A stretch of 64,000 nt of DNA from Mesorhizobium xinjiangense (GCF_009749525.1 NZ_WOAC01000002.1:124001-188000); one strand, 5' to 3'; numbered from the stretch's first letter, positions 17,561-25,101 are shown. Notes: generated by a model from the letters alone, not told the origin. Program-made: numbers and translations.

Positions 17561-18436
17561 TCAGGCCGCCTGTTTCTCGTAGATGCCGAATTGCAGATTC
17601 ATCGCCTTCAGCCATCGCCGGAACGCAATGGAGCTGGCATCGGCCCTGGTCGGCAGTTCGATCGTCGGGTCAAGTGGCAAAAGGGTGGGGCGCTGGTTCT
17701 CCAGAATGATCCGATCCTGCAGGAAGATGCCCTGCTGAAAATCGATGATGCCCTCCGGCGTGCTGATCTCGTCGACCAGCGCCATCGGCATGTAGGCCAG
17801 GCATTCGGTCTCGGCCATCGGCTGCACGAAGAGGCAGATGGCGTCGTTGCGTGCCGGATCACCGAACACGTTCTTGTAAAGCATGACACTGAAGGGCGAC
17901 ATGACGCGGTACACATAGTCCGTCATCTGTCCGCCGGCCGAAGCCGTGGACGCGGCCGGCTGATAGAACTTGCAATCGAGCGCCCAGATCTCGTCGACAT
18001 CCTTGCGGTGCTCGGTCTTGTAGGCCAGCACCTCCGTCTGATCCGGCGCGCCCAACACATTGGTGTGCACGAAGGAGAAATGCGCCATGTCGAGAAAATT
18101 CTCAATGATGCGGTAGGGGCTGGTGCGCACGCCGACGCTGCCGCAACCGATGATGCGGCGATCATCCTCGTCGAATTCAGCGATGACCGGTAGCGGCCGT
18201 GTCGGGTTGCCGAGCGTGGTGAAGATGCAGGTGTAGCGCACCTGCACAGGAAGTGTGCGCCCGGTGGCGCCGTTTTCCTCAATGACGGCCACCTCGTATT
18301 CCTCCGCGCCCTTGCGCGAGACACAGATTTCCTGTCCGAAGATCACCGTGTCGTAGCTTTGGCCCATCGGCACCTGGCCGTGCCAGCCGCAGGCGACCCA
18401 TTCGTTGAGCACGACCTGGTCCGTCGTTACCGCCAT
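17561..18436 (-). CDS. Rieske-less oxygenase alpha subunit (NdmC-like mononuclear-iron catalytic domain)
   Basis: A 291-aa aromatic-ring-hydroxylating/N-demethylase catalytic subunit. The mononuclear iron site is intact: ENFLDMAHFSFVH (about residues 106-118) gives D-x2-H-x4-H, and the C-terminal QDRIILENQ segment (about 236-244) is the usual third-ligand region. The N-terminus lacks any C-x-H/C-x2-H Rieske motif; it begins with WVACGWHGQV, so the domain is truncated or rebuilt. A Rieske-less alpha subunit is known in NdmC, which takes electrons from an extra Rieske domain on NdmD. Here a separate Rieske protein lies 22 bases upstream. The substrate is inferred from context to be an N-methylated purine or similar base. 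ATG 18436 is chosen (GAAGGAGGC upstream); the longer frame overlaps the Rieske gene. Confidence 0.9.
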   Translation of the reverse strand: MAVTTDQVVLNEWVACGWHGQVPMGQSYDTVIFGQEICVSRKGAEEYEVAVIEENGATGRTLPVQVRYTCIFTTLGNPTRPLPVIAEFDEDDRRIIGCGSVGVRTSPYRIIENFLDMAHFSFVHTNVLGAPDQTEVLAYKTEHRKDVDEIWALDCKFYQPAASTASAGGQMTDYVYRVMSPFSVMLYKNVFGDPARNDAICLFVQPMAETECLAYMPMALVDEISTPEGIIDFQQGIFLQDRIILENQRPTLLPLDPTIELPTRADASSIAFRRWLKAMNLQFGIYEKQAA

Positions 18437-18458
18437 ATCAGCCTCCTTCTTCAGGTCG

Positions 18459-19139
18459 CTATTGCGCTTCCAGGGCGCAGCGCAGGCGTTGCATCTTTCG
18501 TGCCAGTTCCAGGCGCTGCCCGGATGCCCGGGCATCCTCGCCTCTGGCAACCACATGCAGCCCGGCCTTGTCCGCCCCTACGGCTTGGATGGCGATCAGC
18601 AAGGTCAGGCCGCTGCCGGTCTCGATCGTCGCGATTCCGTCGCCGCCATTGCCTGCTTTGGCGTCGGGAACGCCGCAGTCGGCGCCTCGCAACCGGTCAG
18701 CGGTGGTTTCGGCCGGGCAGTTGACATAGAGGCTGCGCAGGGGGTGCCATCCCTCTTCCGGGCCGAGATCGGGTAGAGGAGAGGAGGGCTCGTCGGCAAG
18801 ATTCGTCCACAAGATGCCGTAGCGCGTCGTCGCCGGGTAGACCTTGGCGCAAATCGTCTTGGGCGGGGTCAATTCCGGGTGCGCCGGGATCGAGACGCAC
18901 TGGCCGCCGCTTTCATAACCCCAGCCGTGATAGATGCAGCGCAAGGTGTCGCCGCGTACGAAGCCGAAACTCAAGCGCATGCCACGGTGCGGGCATCGGT
19001 CGTGCCAGATATTCGGTTGCCCGTTCTCACCACGCCAGATGGCGAGCGGATGGCCGTCGACAATTGCCGGGTTGGATGAGCCGGGCTCGACCTGATGCTC
19101 AAGGCCGACGGCAGTCCACCGATCGCGGAATTCTCCCAA
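18459..19139 (-). CDS. Stand-alone Rieske [2Fe-2S] protein (NdmD N-terminal-like)
   Basis: A 226-aa protein with one Rieske domain: CPHRGMRL and CIYHGW form a complete C-x-H-x16-C-x2-H site, preceded by the strand LAIWRGENGQPNIWHDR. The C-terminal 80 residues carry no iron ligands that I can see. It has no mononuclear-iron domain, so it must act as an electron carrier. It is the first gene of the minus-strand operon, followed by the alpha subunit that lacks this domain. TTG 19139 with GAAGGG nine bases upstream is the most likely start; GTG 19229 has no ribosome site. Together with the reductase at 15951-16925 it equals the domain set of NdmD, about 550 residues in total. Confidence 0.88.
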   Translation of the reverse strand: MGEFRDRWTAVGLEHQVEPGSSNPAIVDGHPLAIWRGENGQPNIWHDRCPHRGMRLSFGFVRGDTLRCIYHGWGYESGGQCVSIPAHPELTPPKTICAKVYPATTRYGILWTNLADEPSSPLPDLGPEEGWHPLRSLYVNCPAETTADRLRGADCGVPDAKAGNGGDGIATIETGSGLTLLIAIQAVGADKAGLHVVARGEDARASGQRLELARKMQRLRCALEAQ

Positions 19140-19281
19140 CGCTTTGTTCCCTTCACTTGTCGCGCCTGTCGCTTGCCGACACGATTCTTGGTGTTTGACC
19201 GAGCCTATGAATGATTGACCGCCGCGCACAGATGGATATTTTGAAACGGATGTACGAAAACATTGAACACTTCTTATCCTG

Positions 19282-20247
19282 ATGCAGATCGACGACGTTC
19301 TTGTTTTCCTTCAAATCGCCTCGACGGGCTCCCTGTCGGCGGCTGCCCGCGCCGCCTACAAGCCGAAGGCGACCATCAGCCACCAGCTCCGGAGGCTCGA
19401 GGAGGAGTTGGGCACGGAGTTGTTCACGCGCTCGGCCAACAAGCTCGTGCTCAACGATGCCGGCCTGAGCTTTCTCGATCACGCCAAGAACATCCGCCGC
19501 GCGTGCGAGCGCGGAATCGACGCCGCCCGGCGCAGTCGCAACATCACCTTCGGCACGCTGCGGGTGGCATCGTCTGGGGAATTTTCGTCGAACCTCGTCG
19601 GCCCGCTTGTCCTTCACTTCGCGCGGCATCATCCGCAATTGCGGCTGGAGGTCATGGTGCTGCGTGGCGACGCCTTGTTGCGTTCGCGCGACAGTCTCGA
19701 CTGCATTCTCTATCTCGGCGAACCGCCGATGCCCCAAGTGGCAGAATTGACGGCAAGGCTGCTCGGCCGATTTTCCTTCGGCCTTTATGCAAGCCCCAGC
19801 TATCTGGCCAGAAACGGCGTGCCGCAGTCGCCGTCAGAACTGAGGACGCATGAGCTGATCGGGTTCCACAACGGCGAAAGCACCACTTTGTGGGAATTGA
19901 AGGACGGGGAGCGGGAATTCAGTCTTCACCCCAGCACGAAATTTCTCACCAACGATTATTGGGTGCTCAAACTCGCCGCCATTCACGATCACGGCATCGC
20001 GTTCATGCCGACATTTTTTGCCAGTCTCGAAGTCGCGAACAGCCTGTTGACACCCGTCCTGCCGGAATGGCGCTCGCCAGAGGTACCGATGTATGCGCTG
20101 TTTGCCAGCCATCGCATGGCAAACCCGAATTTGCGGACATTGATTGACTCCGTCTCTCAAAATTTTCAGGAAATATTCGACTACGACTACTACGCTTGCA
20201 GAAACGACGCGCTGACCAACAGCGACAATCGTTTGGAACGCGTATGA
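19282..20247 (+). CDS. LysR-family transcriptional regulator
   Basis: A 321-aa LysR-type regulator: N-terminal winged helix-turn-helix (FLQIASTGSLSAAARAAY near 9-26, ATISHQLRRLEEELGTELF near 30-48), a linker helix, then a periplasmic-binding-like effector domain from about residue 90. It is divergent from the Rieske/N-demethylase-like and BMP transport operon with about 140 bases between the starts, the typical position for an activator of that operon. The effector is probably the substrate of the pathway, which is inference. Confidence 0.94.
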   Translation: MQIDDVLVFLQIASTGSLSAAARAAYKPKATISHQLRRLEEELGTELFTRSANKLVLNDAGLSFLDHAKNIRRACERGIDAARRSRNITFGTLRVASSGEFSSNLVGPLVLHFARHHPQLRLEVMVLRGDALLRSRDSLDCILYLGEPPMPQVAELTARLLGRFSFGLYASPSYLARNGVPQSPSELRTHELIGFHNGESTTLWELKDGEREFSLHPSTKFLTNDYWVLKLAAIHDHGIAFMPTFFASLEVANSLLTPVLPEWRSPEVPMYALFASHRMANPNLRTLIDSVSQNFQEIFDYDYYACRNDALTNSDNRLERV

Positions 20248-20698
20248 CGCTTGCAGGGAAGCCCTGTCTGCAAACAGCGACTTTTCCGCAACATCAGATG
20301 CTGCGCCCTCCTGTCCGTGCAACGCGCGATGTAAGCTTTCTGCTCAATTTGCATATTTGCATGGGCATGAGCAAAGCGACTGCCTTGGGCTCAGAGCGGG
20401 CTTCTGTGAGTCATTGAGCAGTTTCCAGAAATAAGCGGGCCGACGCCCTGGGAGGATTAAAGGGCGCCGGCCCGACGGTTTCCCCTCAGGCCACCGCAAC
20501 CTAACCGTGAAATATTCGATGACGTTACGTCAAATACAAGATCCAGCATCGTATTGGTCCAGGATTTCAACGTTGAATTCGTGACAGGTGCCAGTGGGAG
20601 ACCGGGAAGGAGAAAGAAAGCGGGCCTTCCTGCCGTAAGATCGACGCGGAACAGGTTCTCTGCTACTTCCCGCATTTCTCGGCGGACAGGAGAGCGCG
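20248..20698. other. 451-base intergenic region with repeat R1 and a strong hairpin
   Basis: No gene is supported. It holds the first copy of intergenic repeat R1 (20395-20535), including a 14-base hairpin stem (20436-20449 with 20461-20474) and a TGACGT-T-ACGTCA palindrome at 20519-20531. The last 160 bases up to the RidA-like start carry its ribosome site (ACAGGAGAG). Confidence 0.6.
20395..20535. repeat. Intergenic repeat R1, copy 1
   Basis: About 140 bases that are repeated with small changes at 21508-21654. Both copies start AGCGGGCTTCTGTGAG, contain a CGGGCCGACGCCCT hairpin arm with its near-complement about ten to sixteen bases later, and end in GACGTTACGTCAAAT. Copy 2 lies at the 3' end of a small gene on the minus strand, so copy 1 may mark the end of a lost homologous gene. 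The hairpin could serve as a terminator. Confidence 0.8.
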
Positions 20699-21169
20699 AT
20701 GTCAAGGCAGACCATCATCCCAACCGAGCTCGAAGCCGTCTACGCGAACTGGCATTTCGCCCCAGCCGTGATCTCAAACGGGATGATCTACTGTTCGGGC
20801 ATCATTGGCACGAGCGCGGACGGGCAGGCAGGAGACGATGCCAGCGCGTTCGACGGAGTCCGGTCAACACTGCAGGATAGTCGAGCCTCCTTGAGCGATC
20901 TCAAGGCCGTTGATGACCCCGAACAGCAGTTTAGCACCGCTTTCGAGGTGCTCGCGGCAATCTTGGCCGAGGCAGGAGCAGGACTTGGCCATGTCGTCGA
21001 GCTTGTGACCTATCACGTCGAAATTCGACGCTACATGGATACCTTCGTGAAGATAAAAGATCGCTACATAGGCGAACCCTATCCAGCCTGGACGGCCGTC
21101 GGGGTGAGCGAGTTGATCGTTCCAGGCGGCCTCGTGGAGTTACGCGCGGTGGCGGCAAAGGACAATTGA
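20699..21169 (+). CDS. RidA/YjgF/YER057c-family protein
   Basis: A 156-aa Rid-family protein: YCSGIIGTSADG near 31-42, the helix DPEQQFSTAFEVLAAILAEAGAG near 72-94, and PYPAWTAVGVSELIVPGGLVELRAVA at the end. Family members hydrolyse reactive enamine/imine intermediates; the catalytic Arg of classical RidA is replaced by Trp in PAWTAVGV, so this is probably a diverged subgroup with unknown substrate. It has a good ribosome site and stands alone, between the two halves of a duplicated intergenic module (R1 before it, R2 after it). Confidence 0.9.
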   Translation: MSRQTIIPTELEAVYANWHFAPAVISNGMIYCSGIIGTSADGQAGDDASAFDGVRSTLQDSRASLSDLKAVDDPEQQFSTAFEVLAAILAEAGAGLGHVVELVTYHVEIRRYMDTFVKIKDRYIGEPYPAWTAVGVSELIVPGGLVELRAVAAKDN

Positions 21170-21190
21170 ATACCTACTGATGGGCCGTCG

Positions 21191-21316
21191 TCAGCGACTT
21201 GCCAGTGTCATTGCGTAATCAGCTATCTGGTCGCCATACCGTATCTGGATTTCGGCAATGCCGACCCCGACTCCGGCCGCAACAACTGCCAACAGGAAGA
21301 ATACAGTCTTGCTCAT
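21191..21316 (-). CDS. 41-aa small membrane protein
   Basis: A short frame starting MSKTVFFLLAVVAAG with one hydrophobic helix (about residues 4-20) and a polar tail ending TLASR. It is preceded by repeat R2 (21321-21383), which is also found upstream of the 96-aa glycine-rich gene on the same strand, so both probably use the same kind of promoter. It could be a remnant of a larger protein. No function is suggested. Confidence 0.5.
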   Translation of the reverse strand: MSKTVFFLLAVVAAGVGVGIAEIQIRYGDQIADYAMTLASR

Positions 21317-21320
21317 TGCT

Positions 21321-21383
21321 CAGCCCTATTTGCGCTCGGGCTGAAATATCACCACGGGAATGAGCAAAAGTCTATCGGGCGAC
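21321..21383 (-). repeat. Repeat R2, copy 1 (shared upstream region)
   Basis: About 63 bases upstream of the 41-aa gene, repeated at 21962-22024 upstream of the glycine-rich gene. On the minus strand both copies contain GACTTTTGCTCA, then GATATTTCAGCC, then AAATAGGG before the start codon. The position suggests a duplicated promoter and leader; the exact promoter elements are not certain. Confidence 0.7.
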
Positions 21384-21507
21384 GAAGCGCGACAGGGTCT
21401 TGTACATGGGGCAACTATCAGAAGGCCAACGATTCTACGACCTTCAATGTGCCCTATCAGCAAGGGCCGGGATCAGCGGGAGAGAGGCCCACTCAGGCAA
21501 TCCTGTC

Positions 21508-21654
21508 AGCGGGCTTCTGTGAGCCACTGAGCGGCTTCCAGAAATAAACGGGCCGACGCCCTGGGAGGAGAAATGAAGCGCCGGCCCGGCGGGACTTACC
21601 CCCTCAAGTCCGCCGCAACCTGACCGTGACCGATTCGGTGACGTTACGTCAAAT
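21508..21654. repeat. Intergenic repeat R1, copy 2
   Basis: Second copy of the 140-base element at 20395-20535. It directly follows, on the minus strand, the 3' end of the glycine-rich gene. It keeps the CGGGCCGACGCCCT arm and a complementary GCGCCGGCCCG arm and the GACGTTACGTC palindrome. Confidence 0.8.
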
Positions 21655-21939
21655 CAGCCCTTGCGGATGACCTTGTTGACTATGAGTCCCACCACGATCT
21701 GGACAACCGCCCCCTGCAACGCCGCCTCCGACCAATTGGCCGACCATGGCTCCAATGTCCATTCCGCCAGCGCCACCGGCGAGGCCCATGACTGAGCTGA
21801 GAAGTGTGCCACCACCGACACCACCAACCGCGCCGGCGATCATGTTACCCATGTTTCCAAGATCGGAATCCTTGACGGCTTTTCCTCCGCCAGCACCGCC
21901 GATCACGCCGCCAACGAGCTGTGCAATAAGTCCTTCCAT
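21655..21939 (-). pseudogene. Small glycine-rich membrane protein gene, frameshifted near the 3' end
   Basis: The frame from ATG 21939 reads a 96-aa glycine-zipper-like membrane protein (GLIAQLVGGVIGGAGGG, GNMIAGAVGGVGGG, GAMVGQLVGGGVAGG). After that the open frame turns polar and proline/cysteine-bearing. If one base of the C-run at 21710-21714 is removed, the sequence continues as AVVQIVVGLIVNKVIRKG and stops at about 21655, which fits the hydrophobic pattern. This points to a recent single-base frameshift or a sequencing error. The ribosome site GAGAGGGACGT precedes the ATG. A role in the cell envelope is only a guess. Confidence 0.65.
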
Positions 21940-21961
21940 ACGTCCCTCTCCATTCAGCGCT

Positions 21962-22024
21962 TAGCCCCTATTTACGCCCAGGCTGAAATATCATCATGGC
22001 GCTGAGCAAAAGTCCATCGGTCGC
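21962..22024 (-). repeat. Repeat R2, copy 2 (shared upstream region)
   Basis: Second copy of the 63-base element, upstream of the glycine-rich gene on the minus strand. It overlaps the first codons of the plus-strand frame starting at 21996, which argues that the real start of that plus-strand gene is further downstream. Confidence 0.7.
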
Positions 22025-22985
22025 CTACAGAAGGAACCAGCCAGCACCGACGAACAGGAGCCTGACCGCAATATCGGCGAGTATGGCCGTGAGATTGTGC
22101 TGCGGCGGTTCACTCGTCATTTTCTTGGCCTTACTCCCGACTCTTCTTCTTTTGCACCTGACGTTTTGCCCTCAAACCTTGGCCGAGCCGCGGAACGATG
22201 GGCCGGATGAAATCGCGCCCGAGCGGCTGCACGAGATCGGCCCTTCCATCAACGACATGCTGGCCGACCTACTGCGCGTGCGCGTCACGCGCTTTGCGGA
22301 CGGCATCGTTCATCGTGTCGACGGCATGGCGACCGAGCCCACCTTCGCCGGCGACACGGGCCTCCTGGCCGGCATGACGTTCTATCTACGCCCGAAAGTC
22401 CGACGCGGCGTCGAGGGCGGGATGATGCTTTCCTACACGGACGCTGATGGTAACGTTCGGCGGCCCGCATACGCCGCCAACAAGCCGCGTGGCGGCAAAC
22501 GCCCACATCGCACCAAGGCGGCCGTGCAGGCGTACCTGGATCGGCCTGCAGCCGCTGCGTCGCCCTTGCGCACGGAAGGCTACCAGCGCCCCATGTCCGG
22601 CGCGCCGGCATTGCCGGCGATGTACGACCCGTTGCCTGGCGTCGAGGAGGCACGCGCCGTGCTTGCCGAAGCATATGCCAACGACAACACGCCGGCGGTA
22701 ACGAAATGCCCACCGGCGATCGCCAAGGGCGCACGGTTCATAGCCGGCATTGTCGGCGCGAAACAGACGGCTTCCGTTCCGGCGCCGGCATGGCACGAGC
22801 CGGAGGCAAAACCCTTGTCGCCGGTCATAGAGGAGGTCGCGGCGCGGGGAAATTTGACGAGCATCGGCAGGCTGCTGGGCTATCGTGGCGGCTATGCGGA
22901 TCGGGCCGGCAAACGGGCGCTTCTTGCAGAAGCCAAGAAGATGGTGACCGCAAACGATAACGCGATGAAAAAAATCGCGGCGTAG
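21996..22985 (+). CDS. Hypothetical protein, prophage/island associated
   Basis: An open frame of 329 codons. The part from about residue 88 (MLADLLRVRV...) onward has a natural composition: FADGIVHRVDGM, LAGMTFYLRPKVRRGVEGGMMLSY, and a C-terminal region with NLTSIGRLLGYRGGYADRAGKRAL ending in TANDNAMKK. I do not recognise the family. The first 30 codons come from repeat R2 and a hydrophobic stretch follows, so the true start is probably downstream, for example ATG 22257. The next genes downstream are phage-related, so it may belong to the same remnant. Confidence 0.55.
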   Translation: MALSKSPSVAYRRNQPAPTNRSLTAISASMAVRLCCGGSLVIFLALLPTLLLLHLTFCPQTLAEPRNDGPDEIAPERLHEIGPSINDMLADLLRVRVTRFADGIVHRVDGMATEPTFAGDTGLLAGMTFYLRPKVRRGVEGGMMLSYTDADGNVRRPAYAANKPRGGKRPHRTKAAVQAYLDRPAAAASPLRTEGYQRPMSGAPALPAMYDPLPGVEEARAVLAEAYANDNTPAVTKCPPAIAKGARFIAGIVGAKQTASVPAPAWHEPEAKPLSPVIEEVAARGNLTSIGRLLGYRGGYADRAGKRALLAEAKKMVTANDNAMKKIAA

Positions 22986-23199
22986 GTGCCAAATCGCGCC
23001 GAGCGGGCGCGTATAATATGTAAGGGCAACGATCCCCAACCAGTTTTCGCGCTCGGTCTCCTCCTCCTTGTTCCGAGCGCAGCCGCTGCGCTGCCTTCCG
23101 CAGCGGCACCAATTCCCCAATCGCGGCCGTTTTCATCGCCGTTGCCGCGCGGTTCCGCCCGCGCGCGCCTCTCGTCCCGCTGCGCGGGCGTTGAATTTT

Positions 23200-23227
23200 G
23201 GCAGCCCTTCGGGGCTGCCTTTTCTTT
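23200..23227 (+). terminator. Rho-independent terminator
   Basis: GGCAGCCC-TTCG-GGGCTGCC stem-loop followed by TTTTCTTT. It lies after the hypothetical gene ending at 22985 and before the phage gene starting at 23280, so it closes the upstream transcript. The 215 bases before it hold no gene that I can support. Confidence 0.8.
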
Positions 23228-23279
23228 GGGCTCATCATTTTGAGCCCGCAAAGCAACCCACATCAAAATGGAGCAGACT

Positions 23280-23699
23280 ATGCCGCAAGACCTGCCGCAC
23301 CCTGCGGCAATACCCAAATGGTGGACCGAAAGGGACATCAACTTCGCGGAGCTATCGCACGCCACCGGTACGGCCTTTGATACGCTGTACACGTGGCATC
23401 GATTGATCCGCGCGGCCGGCCACGAGTTCGGCGCCAAGTTCCGCGGCGAATGGCACTTCAGCGCCCGCGAACTTTACGCCTTCCATATTGCGGCCGCGCT
23501 GCAGCGCCTGCGCTACCCGGTTGGCCACGAAGTGCTCAATGCGATCGTCAAGTTCGCGGAAGCGCCGGAGCCGCCGACCGAGCCGTTCATCATCAAGGGG
23601 GATGAAACCGGCGTGGCCGCCGTGTTCGTCAGCGCGCACGTGCTGTTCGATGCCACCGTGAAGATGATGGCCAATGTCAGGGAGGGCAGCCATGCTTAA
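23280..23699 (+). CDS. Phage-type small helix-turn-helix-like protein next to portal gene
   Basis: A protein of 139 aa from ATG 23280, chosen because GGAG lies six bases upstream (the in-frame ATG 23268 has none). It contains WWTERDINFAELSHATGTAFDTLYTWHRLIRAAG, which resembles a DNA-binding helix-turn-helix, then an aromatic segment FRGEWHFSARELYAFHIAAAL. It overlaps the portal gene start. In lambda-like phages this position is held by small packaging or head-tail joining proteins; I infer such a role without a firm family match. Confidence 0.6.
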   Translation: MPQDLPHPAAIPKWWTERDINFAELSHATGTAFDTLYTWHRLIRAAGHEFGAKFRGEWHFSARELYAFHIAAALQRLRYPVGHEVLNAIVKFAEAPEPPTEPFIIKGDETGVAAVFVSAHVLFDATVKMMANVREGSHA

Positions 23700-24393
23700 A
23701 CGTCTCCGCAAGTTCCTTGGCCTTCGCAGTTACGACGCCGCACAAGGAGGCAGACGCTGGCGCGGTACGCCGTCCATGCGCGCACCCGTCACCGCCGCAC
23801 ACGCGGCCCGTGGAACGCTTGCGGCACGTGCGCGATATTTGGTCGGCAATAACCCGCTTGCCGCCGCTGGCGTCCAGGCGTGGGTCAGCCAGGCGGTCGG
23901 CGTGGGTATCAAACCCAGCAGCCTGCATGCCGATGCCGGCACGCGTGATGCCCTTACCGCAAGGTTCACCGAATGGACCGATCAGGCTGACGATGAGGGC
24001 AGAACGGACTTTTACGGCGTCCAAGCCGACCTGTTCAAATCAATGGTCACGACCGGCGAAGGCTTGGCGCTGATGATCTCGACGCCGGCCGGGTTGCGCA
24101 TCAGGGTACTCGATCCCGAACAGTTGGATGCCTCGCACACCGTCGCACTCGACAATGGCGCGCGCGTCATCAGCGGCGTCGAATTCGACAGACACGGGCA
24201 GCGCGTTGCGTACCACATTTTCGACCATCCACCCGGATTGGACGCGGGGTTCCAGCGTCAGCGCCGCCGTGTGCCGGCCGAAGACGTGATCCACACTTTC
24301 CGCCGTGACTGGCCCGGCCAGGTACGCGGAATAAGCTGGTTTGCGCCCGTACTTTTGCGGCTCGCTGATCTCGATTCTTGGTCAGATGCGCAG
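23692..24393 (+). pseudogene. Truncated phage portal protein gene (lambda gpB family)
   Basis: The first 234 residues match a phage portal protein of the lambda type: MLKRLRKFLGLRS, an arginine-rich start, ARARYLVGNNPLAAAGVQAWVSQAVG near 46-70, and VPAEDVIHTFRRDWPGQVRGISWFAPVLLRLADLDSW near 194-230. Portal proteins are usually around 500 residues. After about 24393 the similarity ends and the frame runs on to 24621 in unrelated sequence. The gene is therefore cut by a deletion and the prophage is defective. Confidence 0.85.
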
Positions 24394-24461
24394 CTTACGG
24401 CACGGTGCGCCGCGTCATTGGCGCCGCGGAACGCGAAACGCTGCACCGCGCCGGTCTGTAA
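24394..24461 (+). pseudogene. 3' fragment of another gene fused behind the portal fragment
   Basis: In a different plus frame from the portal gene the sequence reads TVRRVIGAAERETLHRAGL and a stop at 24459-24461, which looks like the C-terminal end of a separate protein. With the abrupt loss of portal similarity just upstream it suggests a deletion joining two genes. The parent gene is not recognised. Confidence 0.4.
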
Positions 24462-24514
24462 TCGCGGCAGGTTGATACCGGAAAGTCGGGGAGAATGTCG
24501 TTTCCCGAAACCGC

Positions 24515-24778
24515 CTAACGGAAATCGGCTTCTGTCAAGGTGTAGGAGGTGCGGCGTCCATAAGAATAGGCTTCACGTGCGACATCGTGGATCGACCCGC
24601 GTGCTGCGTCGAAAGCCGTAAGGAAATCCGCTTCGGACAATTCCATGCTGCCCGGCAGTGTTAGTGCGGCTGCCTCGACGAAGAACGGCACCTCGAACAT
24701 GCCGTCATGGCCGATGAAGCGGACGGCATTTCGAACCTCGTCAAACCTGCGGCTCCGGTTGGGAAACTGCAGCGTCAT
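24515..24778 (-). CDS. DUF1488-family protein
   Basis: An 87-aa protein from ATG 24778, with MTLQFPNRSRRFDEVRNAVRF at the start, VRFIGHDGMFEVPFFVEAAAL in the middle and a helix from AFDAARGSIHDVA to the C-terminus. This is the pattern of DUF1488, small cytoplasmic proteins common in rhizobia and of unknown function. It is the first of a run of minus-strand small genes (24.5-26.06 kb). Confidence 0.8.
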   Translation of the reverse strand: MTLQFPNRSRRFDEVRNAVRFIGHDGMFEVPFFVEAAALTLPGSMELSEADFLTAFDAARGSIHDVAREAYSYGRRTSYTLTEADFR

Positions 24779-24780
24779 GG

Positions 24781-25101
24781 CTAGCAATCCTCTATTGGAT
24801 ATCGTTCGATCGGGGTGCGCGGCATGAGGCCGCCCCGACCCTTGCGACGCCCCTGGTTGCGGCGGTTGAGGGACAACATGCGATCGGTTGCGTACGACTG
24901 GCTCAGGCCAGTCATGGTCTGACCGTCTACATGCCCTGGAACGCCGGTGAAGACATGGTAGACGGTCCAGGACCGATCCGCTTCGATGCGGCGGCCATAT
25001 TGTTTGTCCAGGGCATTGCGGCCGGATGCGCCGCCCTCATTCTCCCAGACTCCGATCTCGAGAACGTTGCGCATTTGCTCGGTATCGTTGCAGAGGTTCA
25101 T
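24781..25101 (-). CDS. Hypothetical small protein
   Basis: A 106-aa frame with ATG 25101. It has an acidic N-terminus (EIGVWENEGGASGRNALDKQYG), a central SWTVYHVFTGVPGHVDG, and a basic C-terminus (NRRNQGRRKGRGG). I do not recognise a family. It ends two bases before the DUF1488 gene, so the two are probably one transcript. Confidence 0.6.
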   Translation of the reverse strand: MNLCNDTEQMRNVLEIGVWENEGGASGRNALDKQYGRRIEADRSWTVYHVFTGVPGHVDGQTMTGLSQSYATDRMLSLNRRNQGRRKGRGGLMPRTPIERYPIEDC

